DNA from: Prevotella sp. ne3005 | GTDB taxonomy: Bacteria; Bacteroidota; Bacteroidia; Bacteroidales; Bacteroidaceae | DNA length: 64,000 nt | Assembly (NCBI RefSeq): GCF_900110085.1 | Contig: NZ_FOCK01000006.1 | Coordinates: forward strand, 186,001-250,000 | Reading direction: 5' to 3' | Notes under the pieces: generated by a model | Databases searched by the model: none | Told to the model about the DNA's origin: nothing | What the model saw: only the letters and a program-made list of their open reading frames with translations | Position numbers and translations under genes: made by a program | Shown: one piece after another, positions 22,312 through 30,539 of the stretch | How positions within the stretch are numbered: the first letter of the stretch is position 1 | Layout of the letters: each line of letters opens with the position of its first letter

Positions 22312-25300
22312 TCAATTTGTCGCAATCTCACGACAAATTGTCAGAGCATCCTCTACGGAGGTGACTTGAGTGATGATGACGGAACGTTTGCCTTTGGCCT
22401 CGCGGAAGTTGCAACGACGGGGATGGCGCGACACGTAGTCGAGAATCCTGCCGAAAGTCTCGCCCTGATAATAGGGACTCTCGTTGTTGCTCACGAAGTA
22501 GAGGTACATATTCTGCTGCTTGAGCATGATTTTCTCGATGCCAAGTTGTTTGCCCTGTACGCGGAGAGGCACCACGCTGATCAGTTCCTCGGCCACAGGT
22601 GGAATAGCCCCAAAACGATCCTTTAGTCGTTTACGGTAGGCTTCGAGGTCTGCCTCCAGACGGCGACTGTTGGCGAGGTTGTCGAGCTCACGATAGAGCA
22701 GCATGCGTTCGGAGTCGCTGGGCACATAGAGATCAGGGAAGTACATCTCGATATCGGACTCAATGGCACAGTCGTCAACCCATTGAAGATTGAAGATTGA
22801 AGATTGAGCATTTTTAGCATCAGATTTCTCGGCCTTAATAAATTCCGGATCCTCACTCCGCAGTTCCGTCATGGCCTGGTTGAGAATCTTCTGATAGGTC
22901 TCATAGCCCAGGTCGGAGATGAAGCCACTCTGTTCTGAGCCGAGAAGGTTGCCGGCACCACGGATGTCGAGGTCCTGCATGGCGATGTTGATGCCAGAGC
23001 CGAGGTCGGAGAAGTTTTCGAGGGCTTCGAGGCGACGGCGGGCATCAGCAGGAAGGGCTGCCAAAGGCGGTGCCAGGAGATAACAGAAGGCCTTGCGATT
23101 GCCACGTCCCACACGACCACGCATCTGGTGGAGGTCGGAGAGGCCGAAGTTATGGGCGCCATTGATAATGATGGTGTTGGCATTGGGGATATCAATACCA
23201 TTCTCGACGATGGTGGTAGAGAGCAACACATCGTAGTCATAGTTGGAGAAGTCGAGGATAATCTGTTCCAGTTCCTCCGGTTTCATTTGTCCATGACCAA
23301 TGGCGATACGGGCATCAGGGATATACTTATGAATCATATCGGCAATCTCCTGCAACTGACTGATGCGGTTGTTGACAAAATAGACCTGTCCGTTGCGCGA
23401 CATCTCGAAGTTAACGGCATCGACGATAATCTCTGAGCCGAAGGTGTGGATCTCCGTCTGGATGGGATAGCGATTCGGAGGCGGCGTCTGGATGACGCTG
23501 AGGTCACGGGCGCCCACCAATGAAAACTGCAGCGTACGGGGGATGGGCGTTGCCGACATTGTCAAGGTATCGACATTCGACTTCAGCTGGCGCAGCTTTT
23601 CCTTCGTGGACACACCAAATTTCTGTTCCTCGTCGATGATGAGCAGACCGAGATCCTTGAACTTCACCGACTTGCCAATGAGCTTATGGGTGCCGATGAT
23701 GATATCAATCTTTCCGTTAGCCAGGTCCTTCAGCAGAGCAGTGGTCTGCTTCGTGGTACGGGCTCGGGTGAGATAGTCCACACGGACGGGCATCTCCTTC
23801 AGACGGGAGGAGAAGGTACGGAAGTGCTGATAGGCCAAGACCGTTGTAGGCACAAGTACCGCCACCTGTTTCCCATCAGTAGCCGCCTTGAAGGCAGCAC
23901 GCACAGCCACCTCTGTCTTTCCAAAGCCCACATCACCACATACGAGACGGTCCATAGGCTTAGCTTGTTCCATATCGGCCTTCACGTCCTGCGTGGCCTT
24001 CAACTGATCTGGCGTATCCTCATAGAGGAAGCTGGCCTCAAGCTCATGCTGCAAATAGGTGTCGTGACTGAAGGCAAAGCCTTTCTCGCGTCGACGCTTG
24101 GCGTAGAGTTTGATGAGGTCGCGGGCGATGTCTTTGATATGGTTCTTAGTGCGCTCCTTGAGTCTCTCCCACTGCCCTGTGCCGAGCGTAGACAGACGAG
24201 GCGGCTCTCCCCCATCCTGCGACTTATACTTCGACACCTTATATAAAGAATGTATGGAGACGTAGATGCTGTCGCCATGCTGGTAGAGGATCTTGATCAT
24301 CTCCTGATAGCCATCGCCCTGGGGCATACGAATCAGACCTCCGAACTTGCCGACACCATGGTCTACATGAACCACGAAGTCGCCAATCTCAAACTGTTGT
24401 ATCTCCTTAAGCGTGAGTGCCATCTTACCACTACGGGCCTTGTCGCTCTTGAGATTGTATTTATGGAAGCGGTCGAAGATCTGGTGGTCGGTAAAAACAC
24501 AGATGCGCAGTTCGTTATCAGCAAAGCCCTCATGGAGCGTTTTATCAACGCCGGTGAACGGTACCTTTGCCTTTTCGGCAAAGATATCCTCCAAACGCTG
24601 AATCTGCTTCTGACTGTCGGCGAGGATATATATCTGATACCCTTGAAGGAGATAGTCCTCAAAGGTCTGTGCCAACAGATCGAAGTTCTTATGGAAGAGG
24701 GGCTGCACGGAGATATCGAAGTGGAGTGTTGAGAATTTGGAGTTTTGAGTGGAGGGACGGTGGCCGAACTCGATACGGCGAAGTCTGTTGGCATCGGCCA
24801 TAAACTGGACACCATTGATGAGTTGTGACTCACGCTGCAGCTGTTGTTCTATCTCACGCTGCTGCATCTCGGTGGCACCCTCCATCAGTTCTGTACGTGC
24901 CTGAGTAGAAAAACCTTCCTGATAGGCACGGTCGATGGCATCACGCACATAGAGATAATCCTTGGTAGCCAGAAACATCTCGTCAGGCACAAACGAGAGG
25001 AACGGTACCTTCTCATCTGTCATAGAGAGCTGGGGCACCACCTCTATCCGATCACGCTGATCCTTGGAGAGCTGATCCTCCACCTCGAAGGTGCGGATGG
25101 AATCAATCTCATCGCCAAAGAAATCGATGCGGTACGGGAACTCACAACTATAGGAATAGACGTCGAGGATGGAACCACGCAAGGCAAACTGTCCAGGTTC
25201 GTAGACATAATCCACCTCGCGGAAGCCAAACTCATGGAGCGTCTTCTCTATCTCGCCCACAGCAATGACCTGACCTTTCTCAAGCACCAACTGGCGGGCA

Positions 25301-25716
25301 TCAAAGCTCTTCTTCGAGACCACCATCTCGGCGAGAGCCTCAGGGTAAGTCACGATATAGCCCGCTGCCCCACTCGTGAGACGGGCCAAAACCTCTGTGC
25401 GGAGAATCTCCGAAGCGGCATCACGCTGGGCATACTTGATGGCCCTGCGATAACTGGAGGGGAAGAAAAGCACATCATTATCACCCAATAACTGTGTCAG
25501 GTCGTGATAGAAATAGCCCGCTTCCTCGGCATCCTGAAGGATAAAAAGCACTTGAGGACGACATTTCTTAATGAGGCTCGCAAACAGCATCGGGGCACTG
25601 GAGCCCACCAACCCATCGAGGAAAATCATCGTAGACGAAGTTTTTCCCAGCTCTTTAGCCAGTGCCGACACCTGTGGCAACTGCGCATATAAATTCTCTA
25701 AATCCTGTATATTCAT
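22312..25716 (-). CDS. mfd: Transcription-repair coupling factor Mfd
   Basis: A 1,134-residue ATP-dependent DNA translocase that removes RNA polymerase stalled at DNA damage and recruits UvrA. Visible in order: UvrB-like N-terminus (MIFLDGLVGSSAPMLFASL), RNA-polymerase-interacting domain (FEIGDFVVHVDHGVGKFGGL), helicase motifs GDVGFGKTEVAVRAAF (Walker A), DEEQKFGV (Walker B), TMSATPIPRTL, STTIVENGIDIPNANTIII and QMRGRVGRG, then the TRCF C-terminal domain. The start at 25716 follows the -7 element; 25803 would precede it. Two segments (SSIFNLQ near residue 975 and STQNSKFST near 325) are translated heptad arrays. Confidence 0.96.
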   Translation of the reverse strand: MNIQDLENLYAQLPQVSALAKELGKTSSTMIFLDGLVGSSAPMLFASLIKKCRPQVLFILQDAEEAGYFYHDLTQLLGDNDVLFFPSSYRRAIKYAQRDAASEILRTEVLARLTSGAAGYIVTYPEALAEMVVSKKSFDARQLVLEKGQVIAVGEIEKTLHEFGFREVDYVYEPGQFALRGSILDVYSYSCEFPYRIDFFGDEIDSIRTFEVEDQLSKDQRDRIEVVPQLSMTDEKVPFLSFVPDEMFLATKDYLYVRDAIDRAYQEGFSTQARTELMEGATEMQQREIEQQLQRESQLINGVQFMADANRLRRIEFGHRPSTQNSKFSTLHFDISVQPLFHKNFDLLAQTFEDYLLQGYQIYILADSQKQIQRLEDIFAEKAKVPFTGVDKTLHEGFADNELRICVFTDHQIFDRFHKYNLKSDKARSGKMALTLKEIQQFEIGDFVVHVDHGVGKFGGLIRMPQGDGYQEMIKILYQHGDSIYVSIHSLYKVSKYKSQDGGEPPRLSTLGTGQWERLKERTKNHIKDIARDLIKLYAKRRREKGFAFSHDTYLQHELEASFLYEDTPDQLKATQDVKADMEQAKPMDRLVCGDVGFGKTEVAVRAAFKAATDGKQVAVLVPTTVLAYQHFRTFSSRLKEMPVRVDYLTRARTTKQTTALLKDLANGKIDIIIGTHKLIGKSVKFKDLGLLIIDEEQKFGVSTKEKLRQLKSNVDTLTMSATPIPRTLQFSLVGARDLSVIQTPPPNRYPIQTEIHTFGSEIIVDAVNFEMSRNGQVYFVNNRISQLQEIADMIHKYIPDARIAIGHGQMKPEELEQIILDFSNYDYDVLLSTTIVENGIDIPNANTIIINGAHNFGLSDLHQMRGRVGRGNRKAFCYLLAPPLAALPADARRRLEALENFSDLGSGINIAMQDLDIRGAGNLLGSEQSGFISDLGYETYQKILNQAMTELRSEDPEFIKAEKSDAKNAQSSIFNLQWVDDCAIESDIEMYFPDLYVPSDSERMLLYRELDNLANSRRLEADLEAYRKRLKDRFGAIPPVAEELISVVPLRVQGKQLGIEKIMLKQQNMYLYFVSNNESPYYQGETFGRILDYVSRHPRRCNFREAKGKRSVIITQVTSVEDALTICREIATN
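22782..22809 (+). repeat. Array of four ATTGAAG heptads inside mfd, antisense
   Basis: Three ATTGAAG units and one ATTGAGC lie on the plus strand, that is, antisense to mfd. On the coding strand they read CTTCAAT, which has no stop codon in any frame and is translated as SSIFNLQ, just before the VDDCAIESD block. Confidence 0.92.
24722..24756 (+). repeat. Degenerate heptad array inside mfd (TTGAGAA/TTTTGAG units), antisense
   Basis: Five 7-bp units of TTGAGAA/TTTGGAG/TTTTGAG type on the plus strand. The TGA-bearing strand is again antisense to the gene; the coding strand reads TQNSKFSTL in a loop region between better conserved blocks. Confidence 0.65.
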
Positions 25717-25759
25717 CACGCACTCGGCTTGGCCGCTTGGCTTGTCCAAGAATTTTTGT

Positions 25760-25768
25760 GCAAAATTA
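25760..25768 (-). promoter_or_regulatory. -7 element TAATTTTGC of mfd
   Basis: Matches TAnnTTTGC, 43 bp before the ATG at 25716. The leader includes a CTTGG/CCAAG small hairpin. Confidence 0.72.
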
Positions 25769-25811
25769 CTAAAAAATATACAAATAGCGTGCATGTATCG
25801 CAATTTTTTAT

Positions 25812-25820
25812 TAACTTTGC
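25812..25820 (+). promoter_or_regulatory. -7 element TAACTTTGC of the glycosyltransferase-plsC operon
   Basis: Matches TAnnTTTGC, 19 bp before the ATG at 25840, divergent from the mfd promoter. Confidence 0.78.
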
Positions 25821-25839
25821 ACCATCAAAGCGTATAGCT

Positions 25840-26592
25840 ATGCATGAAAGTGACAGTATAGTCATCATACCAACGTATAACGAGAAGGAGAATATCGAGA
25901 AGATTATCCGTGCGATATTCGCCCTCCCTAAGTGTTTCCACATCTTAGTCATCGACGACGGTTCCCCTGACGGAACGGCGGCTATCGTGCACGGCCTAAT
26001 GATGACGGAGTTCTGCGATCGGTTGTTTATTCTTGAGCGCAGTGGCAAGTTAGGTCTGGGTACCGCCTACATCGCAGGTTTCAAATGGGCCTTGGAGCGC
26101 ACCTACGAGTACATCTTCGAGATGGATGCCGACTTTAGCCACGACCCCAACGACTTGCCGCGCCTCTACCACGAGTGCCACGACAATGGATATGACTTAT
26201 CCATAGGCAGTCGTTACGTGAGTGGGGTTAATGTTGTCAATTGGCCCGTTGGGCGTGTACTGATGAGTTATTTCGCTTCTAAATATGTACGCTGTGTCAC
26301 GGGATTCCTGGTTCACGACACCACGGCAGGGTTCGTATGCTACAAGCGTCGCGTGCTGCAGACCATCGAGCTCGACAAAATTCGTTTCAAGGGCTATGCC
26401 TTCCAGATAGAGATGAAATATACAGCCTACAAGATCGGCTTTAAGATTAAAGAGGTGAGCGTGATTTTCGTCAACCGTCGTGAAGGTACCAGTAAAATGT
26501 CGGGTGGCATCTTCGGAGAGGCGTTCTTCGGTGTGATGAAGCTCAGATGGGATGGTTGGACGAGACAATACCCGAAGATTAGTGAGAAGTGA
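25840..26592 (+). CDS. Polyprenol-phosphate mannosyltransferase-like GT2 (DPM1 family)
   Basis: A 250-residue GT2 enzyme: VIIPTYNEKENIEKIIRAIF, VIDDGSPDGTA, LGTAYIAGFKWAL, the metal site MDADFSHDP and the C-terminal GYAFQIEMKY and FVNRREGTSKMS blocks are those of dolichol/polyprenol-phosphate mannose synthase. No C-terminal membrane helix is present, so it is the soluble form. It would make a lipid-linked mannose (or similar sugar) for periplasmic glycosylation. The start is set by the -7 element; the frame is open upstream to 25729 but that reaches into the promoter region. First gene of an operon with plsC, a phosphoesterase and a GH5 enzyme. Confidence 0.9.
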   Translation: MHESDSIVIIPTYNEKENIEKIIRAIFALPKCFHILVIDDGSPDGTAAIVHGLMMTEFCDRLFILERSGKLGLGTAYIAGFKWALERTYEYIFEMDADFSHDPNDLPRLYHECHDNGYDLSIGSRYVSGVNVVNWPVGRVLMSYFASKYVRCVTGFLVHDTTAGFVCYKRRVLQTIELDKIRFKGYAFQIEMKYTAYKIGFKIKEVSVIFVNRREGTSKMSGGIFGEAFFGVMKLRWDGWTRQYPKISEK

Positions 26593-26601
26593 GAATGAAA
26601 A
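26581..26601 (+). repeat. AGTGAGA heptad array at the end of the GT2 gene
   Basis: Units AGTGAGA (26581), AGTGAGA (26588) and ATGAAAA (26595) contain the stop codon of the upstream gene (26590-26592) and lead towards plsC. The last codons of the gene are part of the array. Confidence 0.7.
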
Positions 26602-26616
26602 ACAAAACGAGAAACT

Positions 26617-27390
26617 GTGAAACTCTTAGTCAATATATTGTATAAGATTTACCAGATAATCATCGCATTTCCCGTGCTGGTGATCTGGACCATTTTTACT
26701 GCTTTGGAGGTAGGCTTAGGAACCACACTTGGCAACGGGCATTACTGGGGTTATGTACCAGGACGTTGGTGGGGAAAGGTTATCCTCAGGGCGTTTCTGA
26801 TTCCCGTTACGGTGGAGGGTTGTCAGAATCTGGAGAAGAACCAGAGTTACGTGTTTGTGGCCAACCATCAGGGCATCTTCGACATTTTCCTCATCTACGG
26901 TCATCTGGGCCGCAACTTCAAGTGGATGATGAAGAAGCAGTTAGGTCATATTCCTTTCTTAGGCTATGCCTGCAAGAAGTCGCATCAGATATTCGTAGAC
27001 AAGAGCGGTCCCAAGGCCGTCAAGAGGACCTACGACGCAGCCCGTGAGATCCTGCAGGAAGGCTACTCCGTGACAGTCTTCCCTGAGGGAGCCCGTTCAT
27101 TTACGGGCCACATGGGCAAGTTCAGAAAGGGGGCATTCGCTCTGGCCGACGAGTTGCAGCTGCCAGTAGTACCACTGACCATCAACGGCTCGTTTGATAT
27201 CCTGCCACGTACCCGAGGATTCGTAAACATCGTCAACTGGCATCCCCTCCGTCTCACTATCCACGAGCCCATCTATCCCATTGGAAAGGGACCAGAGAAT
27301 GTGGATGCCACCATGCGTCAGGCCTACGACTCCGTAATGTCAGCTATGGAGCCCCAGTACCAAGGATTTGTAGAAAACCCCGACCAATGA
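26617..27390 (+). CDS. plsC: 1-acyl-sn-glycerol-3-phosphate acyltransferase
   Basis: A 257-residue inner-membrane enzyme that acylates lysophosphatidic acid. An N-terminal hydrophobic helix (IIIAFPVLVIWTIFTALEVGL) is followed by the catalytic NHQGIFD (HxxxxD), the GYACKK block and the substrate-binding FPEGARS. The start is a GTG; the only nearby upstream ATG (26595) is in another frame and soon stops. The TGA overlaps the ATG of the next gene, so the two are coupled. Confidence 0.94.
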   Translation: MKLLVNILYKIYQIIIAFPVLVIWTIFTALEVGLGTTLGNGHYWGYVPGRWWGKVILRAFLIPVTVEGCQNLEKNQSYVFVANHQGIFDIFLIYGHLGRNFKWMMKKQLGHIPFLGYACKKSHQIFVDKSGPKAVKRTYDAAREILQEGYSVTVFPEGARSFTGHMGKFRKGAFALADELQLPVVPLTINGSFDILPRTRGFVNIVNWHPLRLTIHEPIYPIGKGPENVDATMRQAYDSVMSAMEPQYQGFVENPDQ

Positions 27391-28580
27391 TCGCAAGAGA
27401 TATCCTGTTGTTCCTGCTGCTGATCATCCTACCTTTCTTATGTATCGACCTCAGATGGTTCAAGGGAAAGAAAGCATGGTGGAAGCGGCTGTTGTGGTGG
27501 ATGCCCTGCGTGGCGATGACGGCCTACTGCGGATATCTGGCCATGGAGCGCGACTTTATCCCTGGCAACGACCGGATATTTATTCTTTACGGTTTTCTTT
27601 TCCTCTTAGGACTGATCATCATCCCCATGTGGACGTTTCTCATCTGCTCTTCCCTTGGGAAAGGATGTTCCTGGATAATACGCAAATGCAAAAAATCACC
27701 CAGGCGCAAACCAAGGAACTATGGCAATCTCTTAGGCGTATTATCTGTTCCTGTCGTATGGTTTATCCTCTTCTGGGGTACGTTCGTGGGATTCAACAAG
27801 TTGGAAGTCAATCATACAGACTACATATCCAAAGACCTGCCCAAGGCATTCGACGGTTATCGCATCGTGCTCTTCTCTGATGCCCATGTAGGCAGTTACC
27901 AGAAGCATAACAGCTGGTTGTTGCAACGCGCCGTCGACAGCATCAACGCCCAGAAGCCCGATATGATCATCTTTGCCGGCGACCTGCAGAATATCCAGCC
28001 ACAAGAGCTTTACCCCCATATCGACGTGTTAGGCACGTTGAAAGCAAAGGATGGCATCTATTCTGTGCTTGGTAACCACGACTATGCGGAATATATCGGT
28101 GGCGACGAGGCCATCAAGGCTGCCAACTGCAAAGAGACCGTCAGTCTGGAGCGACAGATGGGATGGAACGTGCTGCTGAATGAGCACTGTACCATCGAAC
28201 GCGACAAAGACCACGTCATCCTCGCTGGCATGGAGAACGACGGCGATGGTAAGAGGTTCCCACAGAAGGGTGATATCAACAAGACTTTAGAGAATGTCGC
28301 AGAGCATGACTTTATCCTGATGTTGGAGCACGATCCTTCAGCCTGGCGGCGCAAGATTGTCAAGGACGGGCGCAGTCAACTGACACTCAGCGGGCATACC
28401 CACAAGATGCAATTCTCGCTCTTCGACTGGTGCCCGTTATCTCTGACAGGCAAGGAGTTTAATGGTTGGTATCAGGAAGGCAGCCAACAGCTCTTCGTCA
28501 CAGCCGGTCTTGGTGGTCTCATCCCCTTCCGTTTCGGTGCCACGGGCGAAATCGTGGTGCTCACCCTCCGCTCTCACTAA
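27387..28580 (+). CDS. Membrane-anchored calcineurin-like metallophosphoesterase
   Basis: A 397-residue protein with four N-terminal membrane segments (to about residue 145) and a C-terminal metallophosphoesterase domain: FSDAHVG, FAGDLQNI, VLGNHDYAEY, HDPSAW, and SGHTHKMQ provide the metal-binding Asp, Asn and His residues. Related YkuE-like enzymes hydrolyse UDP-sugar lipids or other phosphoesters at the membrane. Its coupling to plsC hints at a lipid phosphate substrate, but the substrate is unknown. Confidence 0.9.
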   Translation: MIARDILLFLLLIILPFLCIDLRWFKGKKAWWKRLLWWMPCVAMTAYCGYLAMERDFIPGNDRIFILYGFLFLLGLIIIPMWTFLICSSLGKGCSWIIRKCKKSPRRKPRNYGNLLGVLSVPVVWFILFWGTFVGFNKLEVNHTDYISKDLPKAFDGYRIVLFSDAHVGSYQKHNSWLLQRAVDSINAQKPDMIIFAGDLQNIQPQELYPHIDVLGTLKAKDGIYSVLGNHDYAEYIGGDEAIKAANCKETVSLERQMGWNVLLNEHCTIERDKDHVILAGMENDGDGKRFPQKGDINKTLENVAEHDFILMLEHDPSAWRRKIVKDGRSQLTLSGHTHKMQFSLFDWCPLSLTGKEFNGWYQEGSQQLFVTAGLGGLIPFRFGATGEIVVLTLRSH

Positions 28581-28600
28581 CCACTTAAAACTATAGAGAT

Positions 28601-29740
28601 ATGAGAAAAAACGTATTTACGCTTGCTGCAGTCATCGCAGCCTTGTTCATTTCATTATCCTGCTTCGCTCAGACAGGAAAGGTTAACAACTTCCGCATCA
28701 AGCGCGGTACAAACATCAGCCACTGGCTCTCACAGTCTGAGCAGCGTGGTGAGGCCCGCAGGCTTCACATCCAGGAGGACGACTTCGACCGTCTGGAGGA
28801 CCTGGGCTTTGACTTCGTGCGTATCCCCATCGACGAGGTGCAGTTCTGGGACGAAAAGGGCAACAAGTTACCTGAGGCATGGGACCTGTTGAAGAACGCC
28901 CTCGACTGGAGCCGTAAGCACAACCTGCGTGCCATTGTAGACCTTCACATCATCCGTTCACACTATTTCAATGCTGTCAACGAAGCTGATCAGGCCGCTA
29001 ACACCCTGTTCACCTCTGAGAAGTCTCAGGAGGATCTGCTGAACCTCTGGCGCCAGCTCTCAGCATTTCTGAAGGACCGCAGCTGCGACTGGGTGGCCTA
29101 TGAGTTTATGAACGAGCCTGTGGCCCCAGAGCACGAACAGTGGAACCAGCTGGTGGCCAAGGTACACAAGGCCCTTCGCAAGTTGGAGCCTCAGCGTACA
29201 CTCGTGGTTGGCTCAAACATGTGGCAGGGACACGAGACGATGAAGTATCTGAAGGTGCCCGAGGGCGACAAGAACATCGTACTCTCCTTCCACTACTACA
29301 ACCCGATGATCCTCACACACTATGGTGCTTGGTGGACACCACTGGGCAAATATAAAGGTAAGGTACACTATCCTGGCGTGCTGGTGTCTAAGGAAGATTT
29401 CGATGCAGCTCCTGACGAGATCAAGGATCAGCTGAAGCCCTACACAGAACAATATTGGGACATCAACAAGATCCGTGAGCAGTTCAAGGATGCCATCGAG
29501 GCAGCGAAGAAATACGGTTTGCAGCTGTTCTGCGGCGAGTGGGGTGTCTATGAACCCGTAGACCGTGAGCTGGCCTATAACTGGACTCGTGATATGCTGA
29601 CCGTCTTCGACGAGTTCAACATCGCTTGGACCACCTGGTGTTACGATGCCGACTTCGGTTTCTGGGACCAGCAGCGTCACACCTATAAGGATCGTCCGCT
29701 GGTAGAGCTCCTGATGTCAGGCAAGCCCCTGGAGAAATAA
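28601..29740 (+). CDS. Glycoside hydrolase family 5 (endoglucanase-like)
   Basis: A 379-residue exported enzyme. The leader ends SLSCFAQ, so it may be processed by signal peptidase I or II. The (beta/alpha)8 motifs are RGTNISHWLS, FDFVRIPID, AIVDLHI, the acid/base Glu172 in EFMNEP and the nucleophile Glu313 in FCGEWG. GH5 enzymes cleave beta-glucans, mannans or related chains; no binding module is present. It follows the phosphoesterase by 20 bp and may be last in that operon, an unusual place for a polysaccharide hydrolase. Confidence 0.93.
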   Translation: MRKNVFTLAAVIAALFISLSCFAQTGKVNNFRIKRGTNISHWLSQSEQRGEARRLHIQEDDFDRLEDLGFDFVRIPIDEVQFWDEKGNKLPEAWDLLKNALDWSRKHNLRAIVDLHIIRSHYFNAVNEADQAANTLFTSEKSQEDLLNLWRQLSAFLKDRSCDWVAYEFMNEPVAPEHEQWNQLVAKVHKALRKLEPQRTLVVGSNMWQGHETMKYLKVPEGDKNIVLSFHYYNPMILTHYGAWWTPLGKYKGKVHYPGVLVSKEDFDAAPDEIKDQLKPYTEQYWDINKIREQFKDAIEAAKKYGLQLFCGEWGVYEPVDRELAYNWTRDMLTVFDEFNIAWTTWCYDADFGFWDQQRHTYKDRPLVELLMSGKPLEK

Positions 29741-29750
29741 TCAAAGGTAT

Positions 29751-30539
29751 TTAGAGGTTCGAAGCGAGGAACTTACGAACCACTTCTATGGGAAGACCGC
29801 GACGGCGGGCATAGTCTCGCAGCTGGTCTTCCCCTATTTTTCCCAGATTGAAATAGCGGGCCTGAGGATGAGAGAACATCAGGCCGCTCACGCTGGCGTG
29901 GGGCTTCATCGCCCCACTCTCCGTCAAACGGATACCAATCTGTTTCATATCCAGCAAATCATCCAACACAAAGTTCAGACTGGTATCTGGCAACGAAGGA
30001 TAACCAACCGCAGGACGGATGCCCTGAAATTTCTCCACCAACAACTCGGGAATCGAGAGCGCCTCATCCTTGGCATAGCCCCAATACACCTTTCTCACCT
30101 GCTCATGCATCCGCTCGGCAGCAGCCTCAGCCAGACGGTCGGCCAAGAGCTGTACCATCATCTTCTGATAAGGATCGGCATCGAAATCGGTTTCCAACCC
30201 CATGTCCACGGAGGTGGCGAAAAGCCCGATTTTGTCGCTTTCACCACGCGAAAGCGGCAAGATAAAGTCTGAAAGACATAGATATGGCGGTTTTCCTTGC
30301 TGCTGTCGCAGCAAAGGAAGTCTTTTACCGTTTAGAATGATATCATCACCATCGGCATTGGCATCGAAGAGACCAAAGAGACCATACACATGATAATGGT
30401 CATTGAGTTGCGTCAGCAAGGTCTCTGCCTCTGAACGCAGACGCACCTTCTCGGAATCCTCCTTGACCTGCCAGGCAAAGAAGAAATACACCCAGTTCAC
30501 GTAAGGAACCAGTTCGGAGATTTCATAGGTTAGCTTCAT
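29751..30539 (-). CDS. Stand-alone methionine synthase activation domain protein
   Basis: A 262-residue protein that corresponds only to the C-terminal activation domain of cobalamin-dependent MetH: RPAVGYPSLPDTSLNFVLDDLLDMKQIGIRLTE, MKPHASVSGLMFSHPQARYF, and GKIGEDQLRDYARRRG are the S-adenosylmethionine-binding signature blocks. In E. coli this domain is fused to MetH and allows reductive remethylation of the cobalamin. Here it would act in trans on a MetH without it. The frame stays open further upstream, but the ATG at 30539 overlaps the dihydroorotase stop (ATGA) and gives the usual N-terminus. metF is also in this window (44993). Confidence 0.85.
   Translation of the reverse strand: MKLTYEISELVPYVNWVYFFFAWQVKEDSEKVRLRSEAETLLTQLNDHYHVYGLFGLFDANADGDDIILNGKRLPLLRQQQGKPPYLCLSDFILPLSRGESDKIGLFATSVDMGLETDFDADPYQKMMVQLLADRLAEAAAERMHEQVRKVYWGYAKDEALSIPELLVEKFQGIRPAVGYPSLPDTSLNFVLDDLLDMKQIGIRLTESGAMKPHASVSGLMFSHPQARYFNLGKIGEDQLRDYARRRGLPIEVVRKFLASNL

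Noticed and set aside
25717..25803. 29-residue N-terminal extension of Mfd
   Set aside because: The -7 element at 25760-25768 lies inside it, and the usual Mfd start aligns with the ATG at 25716.
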